Source: Osmia lignaria lignaria
Lineage: Eukaryota; Arthropoda; Insecta; Hymenoptera; Megachilidae
DNA: 64,000 nucleotides
Reading direction: 5' to 3'
Assembly (NCBI RefSeq): GCF_051020975.1
Contig: NW_027478158.1
Span: 18,786,001-18,850,000 of the forward strand
The number at the start of each line of letters is the position of its first letter. The stretch's first letter is position 1. The position numbers were made by a program, and so were the translations under genes. Positions 27,048-39,929 of this stretch are shown piece by piece. The notes under the pieces are model-generated. The model was not told the origin of the DNA, made no database searches, and saw only the letters and a list, made by a program, of their open reading frames with translations.

Positions 27048-29300
27048 TATTTGCAGATTTATCTCAAGGGAAGGGGCCTGACGGACATATTTCGAGATAT
27101 TTCTTCTTCTTGTTGTTCTTCTTCTGCACAGCTAAGCTGGAAGTGGCATTTGCAGCTCGCAATAGTGCAGAGTTATCTCAAAGAAAGGGGCCACGGTGTT
27201 TCTGTATCTCTATTATGTTGGTGCGGCTTCGGAGCTTTTAAATATCTTGATATATCTTGAGAACTACGCGTCTGATCAAAAAATATCATAGAACATAAAA
27301 AGTAGGAAACATAATTCTCTACAAAAACGGCCTCTTAACATTTTGCCATAGCTCGCTTCGTTTCCGAGATATTTGCAGATATATCTCAAGGGAAGGGCCC
27401 TGACGGACATATTTCGAGATATTTCTTCTTCTTGTTGTTCTTCTTCTGCACAGCTAAGCTGGAAGTGGCATTTGCGGCTCGCACTGGTGCACAGTTATCT
27501 CAAAGAAAGGGGCCACGGTGTTTCTGTATCTCTATTATGTTGGTGCGTCCTCGGAACTTTTAAATATCTCGATATATCTCGAAAACTACGCTTCTGATCA
27601 AAAAATATCATAGAACATAAATTGTAGAAAACATAATTCTCTACAAAAAACGTCTCTTAACATTTTGCCATAGCTCGCTTCGTTTCCGAGATATTTGCAG
27701 ATTCAGCTCAAAGGAACTGGCCTGACGGACATATTTCGAGATATTTCTTCTTCTTGTTGTTCTTCCTCTGCACAGCTAAGCTGGAAGTGGCATTTGCAGC
27801 TCGCAATAGTGCAGAGTTATCCCAAAGAAAGGGGCCACGGTGTTTCTGTATCCCTATTATGTTGATGCGGCTTCGGAACTTTTAAATATCTTGATATATC
27901 TCGAGAACTACGCATCTGATCAAAAAATATCATACAACATAAAAAGTAGGAAACTTAATTCTCTACAAAAAAGGTCTCTTAACATTTTGCCATAGCTCGC
28001 TTCGTTTCCGAGATATTTGCAGATTTATCTCAAGGGAAGGGGCCTGACGGACACATTTCGAGATATTTCTTCTTCTTGTTGTTCTTCTTCTGCACAGCTA
28101 AGCTGGAAGTGGCATTTGCGGCTCGCACTAGTGCAGAGTTATCTCAAAGAAAGGGGCCACGGTGTTTCTGTATCTCTATTATGTTGGTGCGGCTTCGGAA
28201 CTTTTAAATATCTCGATATATCTCGAAAACTACGCTTCTGATCAAAAAATATCATAGAACATAAATTGTAGGAAACATAATTCTCTACAAGAAAGGTCTC
28301 TTAACATTTTGCCATAGCTCGCTTCGTTTCCGAGATATTTGCAGATATATCTCAAGGGAAGGGGCCTGACGGACATATTTCGAGATATTTCTTCTTCTTG
28401 TTGTTCTTCTTCTGCACAGCTAAGCTGGAAGTGGCATTTACAGCTCGCAATAGTGCAGAGTTATCTCAAAGAAAGGGGCCACGGTGTTTCTGTATCTCTA
28501 TTATGTTGTTTCGGCTTCGGATCTTTTAAATATCTTGATATATCTCGAGAACTACGCGTCTGATCAAAAAATATCATAGAACATAAAAAGTAGGAAACAT
28601 AATTCTCTACAAAAACGATCTCTTAACATTTTGCCATAGCTCGCTTCGTTTCCGAGATATTTGCAGATATATCTCAAGGGAAGGGGCCTGACGGACATAT
28701 TTCGAGATATTTCTTCTTCTTGTTGTTCTTCTTCTGCACAGCTAAGCTGGAAGTGGCATTTGCGGCTCGCACTGGTGCACAGTTATCTCAAAGAAAGGGG
28801 CCACGGTGTTTCTGTATCTCTATTATGTTGGTGCGTCTTCGGAACTTTTAAATATCTCGATACATCTCGAAAACTACGCTTCTGATCAAAAAATATCATA
28901 GAACATAAAAAGTAGGAAACTTAATTCTCTACAAAAAAGGTCGCTTAACATTTTGCCATAGCTCGCTTCGTTTCCGAGATATTTGCATATTTATCTCAAG
29001 GGAAGGGGCCTGACGGACATATTTCGAGATATTTCTTCTTCTTGTTGTTCTTCTTCTGCACAGCTAAGCTGGAAGTGGCATTTGCGGCTCCACTAGTGCA
29101 GAGTTATCTCAAAGAACGGGGCCACGGTGTTTCTGTATCCCTATTATGTTGGTGCGGCTTCGGAACTTTTAAATATCTTGATATATCTCGAGAACTACGC
29201 TTCTGATCAAAAAATATCATAGAACATAAATTGTAGGAAACATAATTCTCTACAAAAAACGTCTCTTAACATTTTCCCATAGCTCGCTTCGTTTCCGAGA
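27048..29300 (+). repeat. Diverged third unit of the 7-mer HOR
   Basis: The ATATCTTGAGAAC monomer, the GGGCCCTGACGG monomer and the GATTCAGC monomer follow one another at 27048, 27370 and 27692, exactly 2254 bp after those of the preceding unit. After them the order changes: no LTEM or DMF copies follow, and monomers like those at 19002 and 19646 appear instead (TTGTTTCGGCTTCGG near 28505). Confidence 0.7.
28980..29300 (+). repeat. 321-bp monomer, second register shift and broken frame
   Basis: GCGGCTCCACTAGTG replaces GCGGCTCGCACTAGTG, losing one G between 29090 and 29091. This is the only copy in the window whose 74-codon frame is broken by a frameshift. The defect is not found in any other copy, so it has not been spread by conversion. 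Confidence 0.95.
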
Positions 29301-32300
29301 TATTTGCAGATTCAGCTCAAAGGAACTGGCCTGACGGACATATTTCGAGATATTTCTTCTTCTTGTTGTTCTTCCACTGCACAGCTAAGCTGGAAGTGGC
29401 ATTTGCAGCTCGCAATAGTGCAGAGTTATCTCAAAGAAAGGGGCCACGGTGTTTCTGTATCTCTATTATGTTGGTGCGGCCTCGGAACTTTTGAATATCT
29501 TGATATATCTCGAGAACTACGCATCTGATCAAAAAATATCATAGAAGATAAAAAGTAGGGAACTTAATTCTCTACAAAAAAGGTCTCTTAACATTTTCCC
29601 ATAGCTGGCATCGTTTCCGAGATATTTGCAGATTTATCTCAAGGGAAGGGGCCTGACGGACATATTCCGAGATATTTCTTCTTCTTGTTGTTCCTCTTCT
29701 GCACAGCTAAGCTGGAAGTGGCATTTGCAGCTCGCAATAGTGCAGAGTTATCTCAAAGAGAGGGGCCACGGTGTTTCTGTATCTCTATTATGTTGGTGCG
29801 GCTTCGGAACATTTAAATATCTTGATATATCTCGAGAACTACGCATCTGATCAGAAAATATCATAGAAGATAAAAAGTAGAAAACTTAATTCTCTACAAA
29901 AAAGGTCTCTTAACATTTTGCCATAGCTCGCTTCGTTTCCGAGATATTTGCAGATTTATCTCAAGGGAAGGGGCCTGACGGACATATTTCGAGATATTTC
30001 TTCTTCTTGTTGTTCTTCTTCTGCACAGCTAAGCTGGAAGTGGCATTTGCAGCTCGCAATAGTGCAGAGTTATCTCAAAGAAAGGAGCCACGGTGTTTCT
30101 GTATCTCTATTATGTTGTTGCGGCTTCGGAACTTTTAAATATCTTGATATATCTCGAGAACTACGCGTCTGATCAAAAAATATCATAGAACATAAAAAGT
30201 AGGAAACTTAATTCGCTACAAAAAAGGTCTCTTAACATCTTGCCATAGCTCGCTTCGTTTCCGAGATATTTGCAGATTTATCTCAAGGGAAGGGGCCTGA
30301 CGGACATATTTCGAGATATTTCTTCTTCTTGTTGTTCCTCTTCTGCACAGCTAAGCTGGAAGTGGCATTTGCAGCTCGCAATTGTGCAGAGTTATCTCAA
30401 AGAGAGGGGCCACGGTGTTTCTGTATCTCTATTATGTTGGTGCGGCTTCGGAACTTTTAAATATCTTGATATATCTCGAGAACTACGCATCTGTTCAAAA
30501 AATATCATAGAACATAAAAAGTAGGAAACTTAATTCCCTACAAAAAAGGTCTCTTAACATTTTGCCATAGCTCGCTTCGTTTCCGAGATATTTGCAGATT
30601 TATCTCAAGGGAAGGGGCCTAACGGACATATTTGGTGATATTTCTTCTTCTTGTTGTTCTTCTTCTGCACAGCTAAGCTGGAAGTGACATTTGCAGCTCG
30701 CAATAGTGCAGAGTTATCTCAAAGAAAGGGGCCACGGTGTTTCTGTATCTCTATTATGTTGGTGCGGCTTCGGAACTTTTAAATATCTCGATATATCTCG
30801 AAAACTACGCTTCCGATCAAAAAATATCATAGAACATAAATTGTAGGAAACATAATTCTCTACAAAAAACGTCTCTTAACATTTTGCCATAGCTCGCTTC
30901 GTTTCCGAGATATTTGCAGATTCAGCTCAAAGGAACTGGCCTGACGGACATATTTCGAGATATTTCTTCTTCTTGTTGTTCTTCTTCTGCACAGCTAAAC
31001 TGGAAGTGGCATTTCCAGCTCGCAATAGTGCAGAGTTATCTCAAAGAGAGGGGCCACGGTGTTTCTGTATCTCTATTATGTTGGTGCGGCTTCGGAACTT
31101 TTAAATATCTTGATATATCTCGAGAACTACGCGTCTGATCAAAAAATATCATAGAGCATAAAAAGTAGGAAACATAATTCTCTACAAAAAAGGTCTCTTA
31201 ACATTTTGCCATAGCTCGCTTCGTTTCCGAGATATTTGCAGATTTATCTCAAGGGAAGGGGCCTGACGGACATATTTCGAGATATTTCTTCTTCTTGTTG
31301 TTCCTCTTCTGCACAGCTAAGCTGGAAGTGGCATTTGCAGCTCGCAATTGTGCAGAGTTATCTCAAAGAGAGGGGCCACGGTGTTTCTGTATCTCTATTA
31401 TGTTGGTGCGTCTTCGGAACTTTTAAATATCTTGATATATCTCGAGAACTACGCATCTGATCAGAAAATATCATAGAAGATAAAAAGTAGGAAACTTAAT
31501 TCTCTACAAAAAAGGCCTCTTAACATTTTGCCATAGCTCGCTTCGTTTCCGAGATATTTGCAGATTTATCTCAAGGGAAGGGGCCTAACGGACATATTTC
31601 GTGATATTTCTTCTTCTTGTTGTTCTTCTTCTGCACAGCTAAGCTGGAAGTGGCATTTGCAGCTCGCAATACTGCAGAGTTATCTCAAAGAAAGGGGCCA
31701 CGGTGTTTCTGTATCTCTATTATGTTGGTGCGGCTTCGGAACTTTTAAATATCTTGATATATCTTGAGAACTACGCATCTGATCAAAAAATATCATAGAA
31801 GATAAAAAGTAGGAAACTTAATTCTCTACAAAAAAGGTCTCTTAACATTTTCCCATAGCTGGCATCGTTTCCGAGATATTTGCAGATATATCTCAAGGGA
31901 AGGGGCCTGACGGACATATTCCGAGATATTTCTTCTTCTTGTTGTTCCTCTTCTGCACGGCTAAGCTGGAAGTGGCATTTGCAGCTCGCAATAGTGCAGA
32001 GTTATCTCAAAGAAAGAGGCCACGGTGTTTCTGCACCTCTATAATGTTGGTGCAGCTTCGGAACTTTTAAATATCTTGATATATCTCGAGAACTACGCAT
32101 CTGATCAAAAAATATCATAGAACATAAAAAGTAGGAAACTTAATTCTCTACAAAAAAGGTCTCTTAACGTTTTGCAATAGCTCGCTTTGTTTCCGAGATA
32201 TTTGCAGATTTATCTCAAGGGAAGGGTCCTGACGGACATATTTCGAGATATTTCTTCTTCTTGTTGTTCTTTTTCTGCACAGCTAAACTGGAAGTGGCAT

Positions 32301-34130
32301 TTGCAGCTCGCAATAGTGCATAGCTATCTGAAAGAAAGGGGCCACGGTGTTTCTGTATCTCTATTATGTTGGTGCGGCTTCTTAACTTTTAAATATCTTG
32401 ATATATCTCGAGAACTACGCATCTGATCAAAAAATTTCATAGAACATAAAAAGTAGGAAACTCAATTCTCTACAAAAAAGGTCTCTTAACATTTTGCAAT
32501 AGCTCGCTTCGTTTCCGAGATATTTGCAGATTTATCTCAAGGGAAGGAGCCTGACGGACATATTTCGAGATATTTCTTCTTCTTGTTGTTCTTCTTCTGC
32601 ACAGCTAAGCTGGAAGTGGCATTTGCGGCTCGCACTAGTGCAGAGTTATCTCAAAGAAAGGGGCCACGGTGTTTCTGTATCTCTATTATGTTGGTGCGGC
32701 TTCGGAACTTTTAAATATCTTGATATATCTCGAGAACTACGCATCTGATCAAAAAATGCCATAGAACATAAAAAGTAGGAAACTTAATTCTCTACACATA
32801 AGGTCTCTTAACATTTTGCCATAGCTCGCTTCGTTTCCGAGATATTTGCAGATTTATCTCAAGGGAAGGGGCCTGACGGACATATTTCGAGATATTTCTT
32901 CTTCTTGTTGTTCTTCTTCTGCACAGCTAAGCTGGAAGTGGCATTTGCAGCTCGCAATAGTGCAGAGTTATCTCAAAGAAAGGGGCCACGGTGTTTCGGT
33001 ATCTCTATTATGTTGGTGCGGCTTCCGAACTTTTAAATATCTTGATATATCTCGAGAACTACGCGTCTGATCAAAAAATATCATAGAACATAAAAAGTAG
33101 GAAACATAATTCTCTACAAAAAAGGTCTCTTAACATTTTGCCATAGCTCGCTTCGTTTCCGAGATATTTGCAGATTTATCTCAAGGGAAGGGGCCTGACG
33201 GACATATTTCGAGATAATTCTTCTTCTTGTTGTTCTTCTTCTGCACAGCTAAACTGGACGTGGCATTTCCAGCTCGCAATAGTGCAGAGTTATCTCAAAG
33301 AGAGGGGCCACGGTGTTTCTGTATCTCTATTATGTTGGTGCGGCTTCGGAACTTTTAAATATCTTGATATATCTCGAGAACTACGCCTCTGATCGAAAAA
33401 TATCATAGCACATAAAAAGTAGGAAACTTAATTCTCTACAAAAAAGGTCTCTTAACATTTTGCCATAGCTCGCTTGGTTTCCGAGGTATTTGCAGATTTA
33501 TCTCAAGGGAAGGGGCCTGACGGACATATATCGAGATATTTCTTCTTCTTGTTGATCTTCTTCTGCACAGCTAAGCTGGAAGTGGCATTTGCAGCTCGCA
33601 ATAGTGCAGAGTTATCTCAAAGAAAGGGGCCACGGTGTTTCTGTACCTCTACTATGTTGGTGCAGCTTCGGAGCTTTTAAATATCTTGATATATCTCGAG
33701 AACTACGCATCTGATCAAAAAATATCATAGAACATAAAAAGTAGGAAACTTAATTCTCTACAAAAAAGGTCTCTTAACGTTTTGCAATAGCTCGCTTCGT
33801 TTCCGAGATATTTGCAGATTTATCTCAAGGGAAGAGTCCTGACGGACATATTTCGAGATATTTCTTCTTCTTGTTGTTCTTCTTCTGCACAGCTAAACTG
33901 GAAGTGGCATTTCCAGCTCGCAATAGTGCAGAGTTACCCCAAAGAAAGGGGCCACGGTGTTTCTGTATCACTATTATGTTGGTGCGGCTTCGGAACTTTT
34001 AAATATCTCGATATATCTCGAAAACTACGCTTCTGATCAAAAAATATCATAGAACATAAATTGTAGGAAGCATAATTCTCTACAAAAAAGGTCTCTTAAC
34101 ATTTTGCCATACCTCGCTTCGTTTCCGAGA
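29301..34130 (+). repeat. Array zone III: heterogeneous monomers
   Basis: This zone holds 15 monomers with many private substitutions: TTCCACTGC at 29373, CATAGCTGGCATCG near 29600 and 31857, CATATTCCGAGA, TTTGGTGATATTTC at 30633, CTACACATAAGG at 32793, and GTTGATCTTC at 33551. Three of the twelve stop-containing copies (30592, 31880, 33490) cluster here. I find no long internal duplication. In alpha-satellite-like arrays such divergent stretches are usually less recently homogenised, and the same reading is plausible here. Confidence 0.6.
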
Positions 34131-34296
34131 TATTTGCAGATTTATCTCAAGGGAAGGGTCCTGATGGACATATTTCGAGATATTTCTTCTTCTTGTTGTT
34201 CTTCTTCTGCACAGCTAAACTGGAAGTGGCATTTCCAGCTCGCAATAGTGCAGAGTTATCTCAAAGAGAGGGGCCACGGTGTTTCTGTATCTCTAT

Positions 34297-35340
34297 AATG
34301 TTGGTGCGGCTTCGGAACTTTTAAATATCTTGATATATCTCGAGAATTACGAATCTGGTCAGAAAATATCATAGAAGATAAAAAGTAGGAAACTTAATTC
34401 TCTACAAAAAAGGTCTCTTAACATTTTGCCATATCTCGCTTCGTTTCCGAGATATTTGCAGATTTATCTCAAGGGAAGGGTCCTGATGGACATATTTCGA
34501 GATGTTTCTTCTTCTTGTTGTTCTTCTTCTGCACAGCTAAACTGGAAGTGGCATTTCCAGCTCGCAATAGTGCAGAGTTATCTCAAAGAGAGGGGCCACG
34601 GTGTTTCTGTATCTCTATAATGTTGGTGCGGCTTCGGAACTTTTAAATATCTTGATATATCTCGAGAACTACGCATCTGATCAAAAAATATCATAGAACA
34701 TAAAAAGTAGGAAACATAATTCTCTACAAAAAAGGTCTCTTAACATTTTGCCATAGCTCGCTTCGTTTCCGAGATATTTGCAGATTTATCTCAAGGGAAG
34801 GGTCCTGACGGACATATTTCGAGATATTTCTTCTTCTTGTTGTTCTTCTTCTGCACAGCAAAACTGGAAGTGGCATTTCCAGCTCGCAATAGTGCAGAGT
34901 TATCCCAAAGAAAGGGGCCACGGTGTTTCTGTATCTCTATTATGTTGGTGCGGCTTCGGCACTTTTAAATATCTCGATATATCTCGAAAACTACGCTTCT
35001 GATCAAAAAATATCGTAGAACATAAAAAGTAGGAAACTTAATTCTCTACAAATAAGGTCTCTTAACATTTTGCCATAGCTCGCTTCGTTTCCGAGATATT
35101 TGCAGATTTATCTCAAGGGAAGGGGCCTGACGGACATGTTTCGAGATATTTCTTCTTCTTGTTGTTCTTCTTCTGCACAGCTAAGCTGGAAGTGGCATTT
35201 GCAGCTCGCAATAGTGCAGAGTTACCTCAAAGAAAGGGGCCACGGTGTTTCTGTATCTCTATTATGTTGGTGCTGCTTCGGAACTTTTAAATATCTTGAT
35301 ATATCTCGAGAACTACGCATCTGATCAAAAAATATCATAG
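34297..35340 (+). repeat. Block duplicated 2898 bp downstream (9 monomers)
   Basis: This stretch corresponds to 37195-38238. Shared private markers are CTATAATG, GAATTACGAATCTGGTCAG, TTGCCATATCTCGC, GAGATGTTTC, CACAGCAAAACTGG, TATCGTAGAAC, CTACAAATAAGG and GTGCTGCTTCGG. After the block the two flanks differ: CATAAAAAG follows here and CATGAAAAG follows the second copy. Confidence 0.85.
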
Positions 35341-37194
35341 AACATAAAAAGTAGGAAACTTAATTCTCTACAAAAAAGGTCTCTTAACATTTCGCCATAG
35401 CTCGCTTCGTTTCCGAGATATTTGCAGATTTATCTCAAGGGAAGGGGCCTGACGGACATATTTCGAGATATTTCTTCTTCTTGTTGTTCTTCTTCTGCAC
35501 AGCTAAGCTGGAAGTGGCATTTGCAGCGCGCAATAGTGCAGAGTTATCTCAAAGAAAGGGGCCACGGTGTTTCTGTATCTCTATTATGTTGGTGCGGCTT
35601 CGGAACTTTTAAATATCTTGATACATCTCGAGAACTACGCATCTGATCAAAAAATATCATAGAAGATAAAAAGTAGGAAACTTAATTCTCTACAAAAAGG
35701 GTCTCTTAACATTTCGCCATAGCTCGCTTCGTTTCCGAGATATTTGCAGATTTATCTCAAGGGAAGGGGCCTGTCGGACATATTTCGAGATATTTCTTCT
35801 TCTTGTTGTTCTTCTTCTGCACAGCTAAGCTGGAAGTGGCATTTGCGGCTCGCACTAGTGCAGAGTTATCTCAAAGAAAGGGGCCACGGTGTTTCTGTAT
35901 CTCTATTATGTTGGTGCGGCTTCGGAACTTTTAAATATCTCGATCTATCTCGAAAACTACGCTTCTGATCAAAAAATATGATAGAACATAAATTGTAGGA
36001 AACATAATTCTCTACAAAAAACGTCTCTGAACATTTTGCCATAGCTCGCTTCGTTTCCGAGATATTTGCAGATTCAGCTCAAAGGAACGGGCCTGACGGA
36101 CATATTTCGAGATACTTCTTCTTCTTGTTGTTCTTCCTCTGCACAGCTAAGCTGGAAGTGGCATTTGCAGCTCGCAATAGTGCAGCGTTATCTCAAAGAA
36201 AGGGGCCACGGTGTTTCTGTATCTCTATTATGTTGGTGCGGCTTCGGAACTTTTAAATATCTTGATATATCTCGAGAACTACGCATCTGATCAAAAAATA
36301 TCATAGAACGTAAAAAGTAGGAAACTTAATTCTCTACAAAAAAGGTCTCTTAACATTTTGCCATAGCTCGCTTCGTTTCCGAGATATTTGCAGATTTATC
36401 TCAAGGGAAGGGGCCTGACGGACATATTTCGAGATATTTCTTCTTCTTGTTGTTCTTCTTCTGCACAGCTAAGCTGGAAGTGGCATTTGCAGCGCGCAAT
36501 AGTGCAGAGTTATCTCAAAGAAAGGGGCCACGGTGTTTCTGTATCCCTATTATGTTGGTGCGGCTTCGGAACTTTTAAATATCTCGATATATCTCGAAAA
36601 CTACGCTTCTGATCAAAAAATTTCGTAGAACATAAATTGTAGGAAACATAATTCTCTACAAAAAACGTCTGTGAACATTTTGCCATAGCTCGCTTCGTTT
36701 CCGAGATATTTGCAGATTCAGCTCAAAGGAACGGGCCTGACGGACATATTTCGAGATACTTCTTCTTCTTGTTGTTCTTCCTCTGCACAGCTAAGCTGGA
36801 AGTGGCATTTGCAGCTCGCAATAGTGCAGAGTTATCTCAAAGAAAGGGGCCACGGTGTTTCTGTATCTCTATTATGTTGGTGCGGCTTCGGAACTTTTAA
36901 ATATCTTGATATATCTCGAGAACTACGCATCTGATCAAAAAATATCATAGAACGTAAAAAGTAGGAAACTTAATTCTCTACAAAAAAGGTCTCTTAACAT
37001 TTTGCCATAGCTCGCTTCGTTTCCGAGATATTTGCAGATTTATCTCAAGGGAAGGGGCCTGACGGACATATTTCGAGATATTTCTTCTTCTTGTTGTTCT
37101 TCTTCTGCACAGCTAAGCTGGAAGTGGCATTTGCAGCGCGCAATAGTGCAGAGTTATCTCAAAGAAAGGGGCCACGGTGTTTCTGTATCTCTAT
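35275..37194 (+). repeat. 1.92-kb block, apparently identical to 41071-42990
   Basis: About six monomers match 41071-42990 at an offset of 5796 bp (18 monomers) with no difference found by eye. All the private markers checked are shared: AAAAAGGGTCTC, CCTGTCGG, TCGATCTATC, TATGATAG, GTCTCTGAAC, GTGCAGCGTT, ATTTCGTAG and GTCTGTGAAC. The left limit is 35274 (T against G in GTGCTGC). The right limit is 37195. Confidence 0.85.
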
Positions 37195-37350
37195 AATGTT
37201 GGTGCGGCTTCGGAACTTTTAAATATCTTGATATATCTCGAGAATTACGAATCTGGTCAGAAAATATCATAGAAGATAAAAAGTAGGAAACTTAATTCTC
37301 TACAAAAAAGGTCTCTTAACATTTTGCCATATCTCGCTTCGTTTCCGAGA
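37029..37350 (+). repeat. Hybrid monomer with mapped exchange interval
   Basis: The left half is of the GCAGCGCGCAAT subtype (as at 36388 and 42828) and keeps AAAGAAAGGGG. The right half is of the subtype at 34134, with CTATAATG and GAATTACGAATCTGGTCAG. The last left-type base is 37166 (A where 34134 has G) and the first right-type base is 37195. The switch therefore lies in 37167-37194, a 28-bp tract identical in both parents. It creates a TAA at 37194. Confidence 0.85.
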
Positions 37351-38238
37351 TATTTGCAGATTTATCTCAAGGGAAGGGTCCTGATGGACATATTTCGAGA
37401 TGTTTCTTCTTCTTGTTGTTCTTCTTCTGCACAGCTAAACTGGAAGTGGCATTTCCAGCTCGCAATAGTGCAGAGTTATCTCAAAGAGAGGGGCCACGGT
37501 GTTTCTGTATCTCTATAATGTTGGTGCGGCTTCGGAACTTTTAAATATCTTGATATATCTCGAGAACTACGCATCTGATCAAAAAATATCATAGAACATA
37601 AAAAGTAGGAAACATAATTCTCTACAAAAAAGGTCTCTTAACATTTTGCCATAGCTCGCTTCGTTTCCGAGATATTTGCAGATTTATCTCAAGGGAAGGG
37701 TCCTGACGGACATATTTCGAGATATTTCTTCTTCTTGTTGTTCTTCTTCTGCACAGCAAAACTGGAAGTGGCATTTCCAGCTCGCAATAGTGCAGAGTTA
37801 TCCCAAAGAAAGGGGCCACGGTGTTTCTGTATCTCTATTATGTTGGTGCGGCTTCGGCACTTTTAAATATCTCGATATATCTCGAAAACTACGCTTCTGA
37901 TCAAAAAATATCGTAGAACATAAAAAGTAGGAAACTTAATTCTCTACAAATAAGGTCTCTTAACATTTTGCCATAGCTCGCTTCGTTTCCGAGATATTTG
38001 CAGATTTATCTCAAGGGAAGGGGCCTGACGGACATGTTTCGAGATATTTCTTCTTCTTGTTGTTCTTCTTCTGCACAGCTAAGCTGGAAGTGGCATTTGC
38101 AGCTCGCAATAGTGCAGAGTTACCTCAAAGAAAGGGGCCACGGTGTTTCTGTATCTCTATTATGTTGGTGCTGCTTCGGAACTTTTAAATATCTTGATAT
38201 ATCTCGAGAACTACGCATCTGATCAAAAAATATCATAG
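37195..38238 (+). repeat. Second copy of the 34297-35340 block
   Basis: The block enters through a hybrid monomer at 37029-37350. It ends near 38240, where CATGAAAAG and CTTAAGATTTTGCC, shared with later monomers at 53690 and 54985, replace the sequence found after the first copy. Confidence 0.85.
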
Positions 38239-39929
38239 AACATGAAAAGTAGGAAACTTAATTGTCTACAAAAAAGGTCTCTTAAGATTTTGCCATAGCT
38301 CTCTTCGTTTCCGAGATATTTGCAGATTTATCTCAAGGGAAGGGGCCTGACGGACATATTTCGAGATATTTCTTCTTCTTGTTGTTCTTCTTCTGCACAG
38401 CTAAGCTGGAAGTGGCATTTGCAGCTCGCAATAGTGCAAAGTTATCTCAAAGAAAGGGGCCACGGTGTTTCTGTATCTCTATTATGTTGGTGCGGCTTCG
38501 GAACTTTTAAATATCTTGATATATCTCGAGAACTACGCATCTGATCAAAAAATATCATACAACATAAAAAGTAGGAAACTTAATTCTCTACAAAAAAGGT
38601 CTCTTAACATTTTGCCATAGCTCGCTTCGTTTCCGAGATATTTGCAGATTTATCTCAAGGGAAGGGTCCTGATGGACATATTTCGAGATATTTCTTCTTC
38701 TTGTTGTTCTTCTTCTGCACAGCTAAACTGGAAGTGGCATTTCCAGCTCGCAATCGTGCAGAGTTATCTCAAAGAAAGGGGCCACGGTGTTTCTGTATCT
38801 CTATTATGTTGGTGCGGCTTCGGAACTTTTAAATATCTTGATATATCTCGAGAACTACGCCTCTGATCGAAAAATATCATAGAACATAAAAAGTAGGAAA
38901 CTTAATTCTCTACAAAAAAGGTCTCTTAACATTTTGCCATAGCTCGCTTCGTTCCCGAGATATTTGCAGATTTATCTCAAGGGAAGGGGCCTGACCGACA
39001 TATTTCGAGATATTTCTTCTTCTTGTTGTTCTTCTTCTGCACAGCTAAGCTGGAAGTGGCATTTGCGGCTCGCACTAGTGCAGAGTTATCTCAAAGAAAG
39101 GGGCCACGGTGTCTCTGTATCTCTATTATGTTGGTGCGGCTTCGGAACTTTTAAATATCTCGATATATCTCGAAAACTACGCTTCTGACCAAGAAATATC
39201 ATAGAACCTAAATTGTAGGAAACATAATTCTCTACAAAAAAGGTCTCTTAACATTTTGCCATAGCTCGCTTCGTTTCCGAGATATTTGCAGATATATCTC
39301 AAGGGAAGGGGCCTGCCGGACATATTTCGAGATATTTCTTCTTCTTGTTGTTCTTCTTCTGCACAGCTAAGCTGGAAGTGGCATTTACAGCTCGCAATAG
39401 TGCAGAGTTATCTCAAAGAAAGGGGCCACTGTGTTTCTGTATCTCTATTATGTTGGTGCTGCTTCGGAACTTTTAAATATCTTGATATATCTCGAGAACT
39501 ACGCATCTGATCAAAAAATATCATAGAACATGAAAAGTAGGAAACTTAATTCTCTACAAAAAAGGTCTCTTAACATTTTGCCATAGCTCTCTTCGTTTCC
39601 GAGATATTTGCAGATTTATCTCAAGGGAAGGGGCCTGACGGACATATTTCGAGATATTTCTTCTTCTTGTTGTTCTTCTTCTGCACAGCTAAGCTGGAAG
39701 TGGCATTTGCAGCTCGCAATAGTGCAGAGTTATCTCAAAGAAAGGGGCCACGGTGTTTCTGTATCTCTATTATGTTGGTGCGGCTTCGGAACTTTTAAAT
39801 ATCTTGATATATCTCGAGAACTACGCATCTGATCAAAAAATATCATAGAACATAAAAAGTAGGAAACTTAATTCTCTACAAAAAAGGTCTCTTAACATTT
39901 TGCCATAGCTCGCTTCGTTTCCGAGATAT

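Larger units (their letters stand above)
20287..29300 (+). repeat. Array zone II: dimer and 7-mer HOR region
   Basis: This zone holds 28 monomers, bounded at both ends by the only two 321-bp copies. Private markers include CTTACCGAAATGGG (LTEM type), GACATGTTTCGAG with TTTCGGTATCC (DMF type), GGGCCCYGACGG, ATATCTTGAGAAC and CCACGATGTTTC. These recur in fixed order, giving local HORs that are described separately. A few of the markers reappear outside the zone in single copies. Confidence 0.75.
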
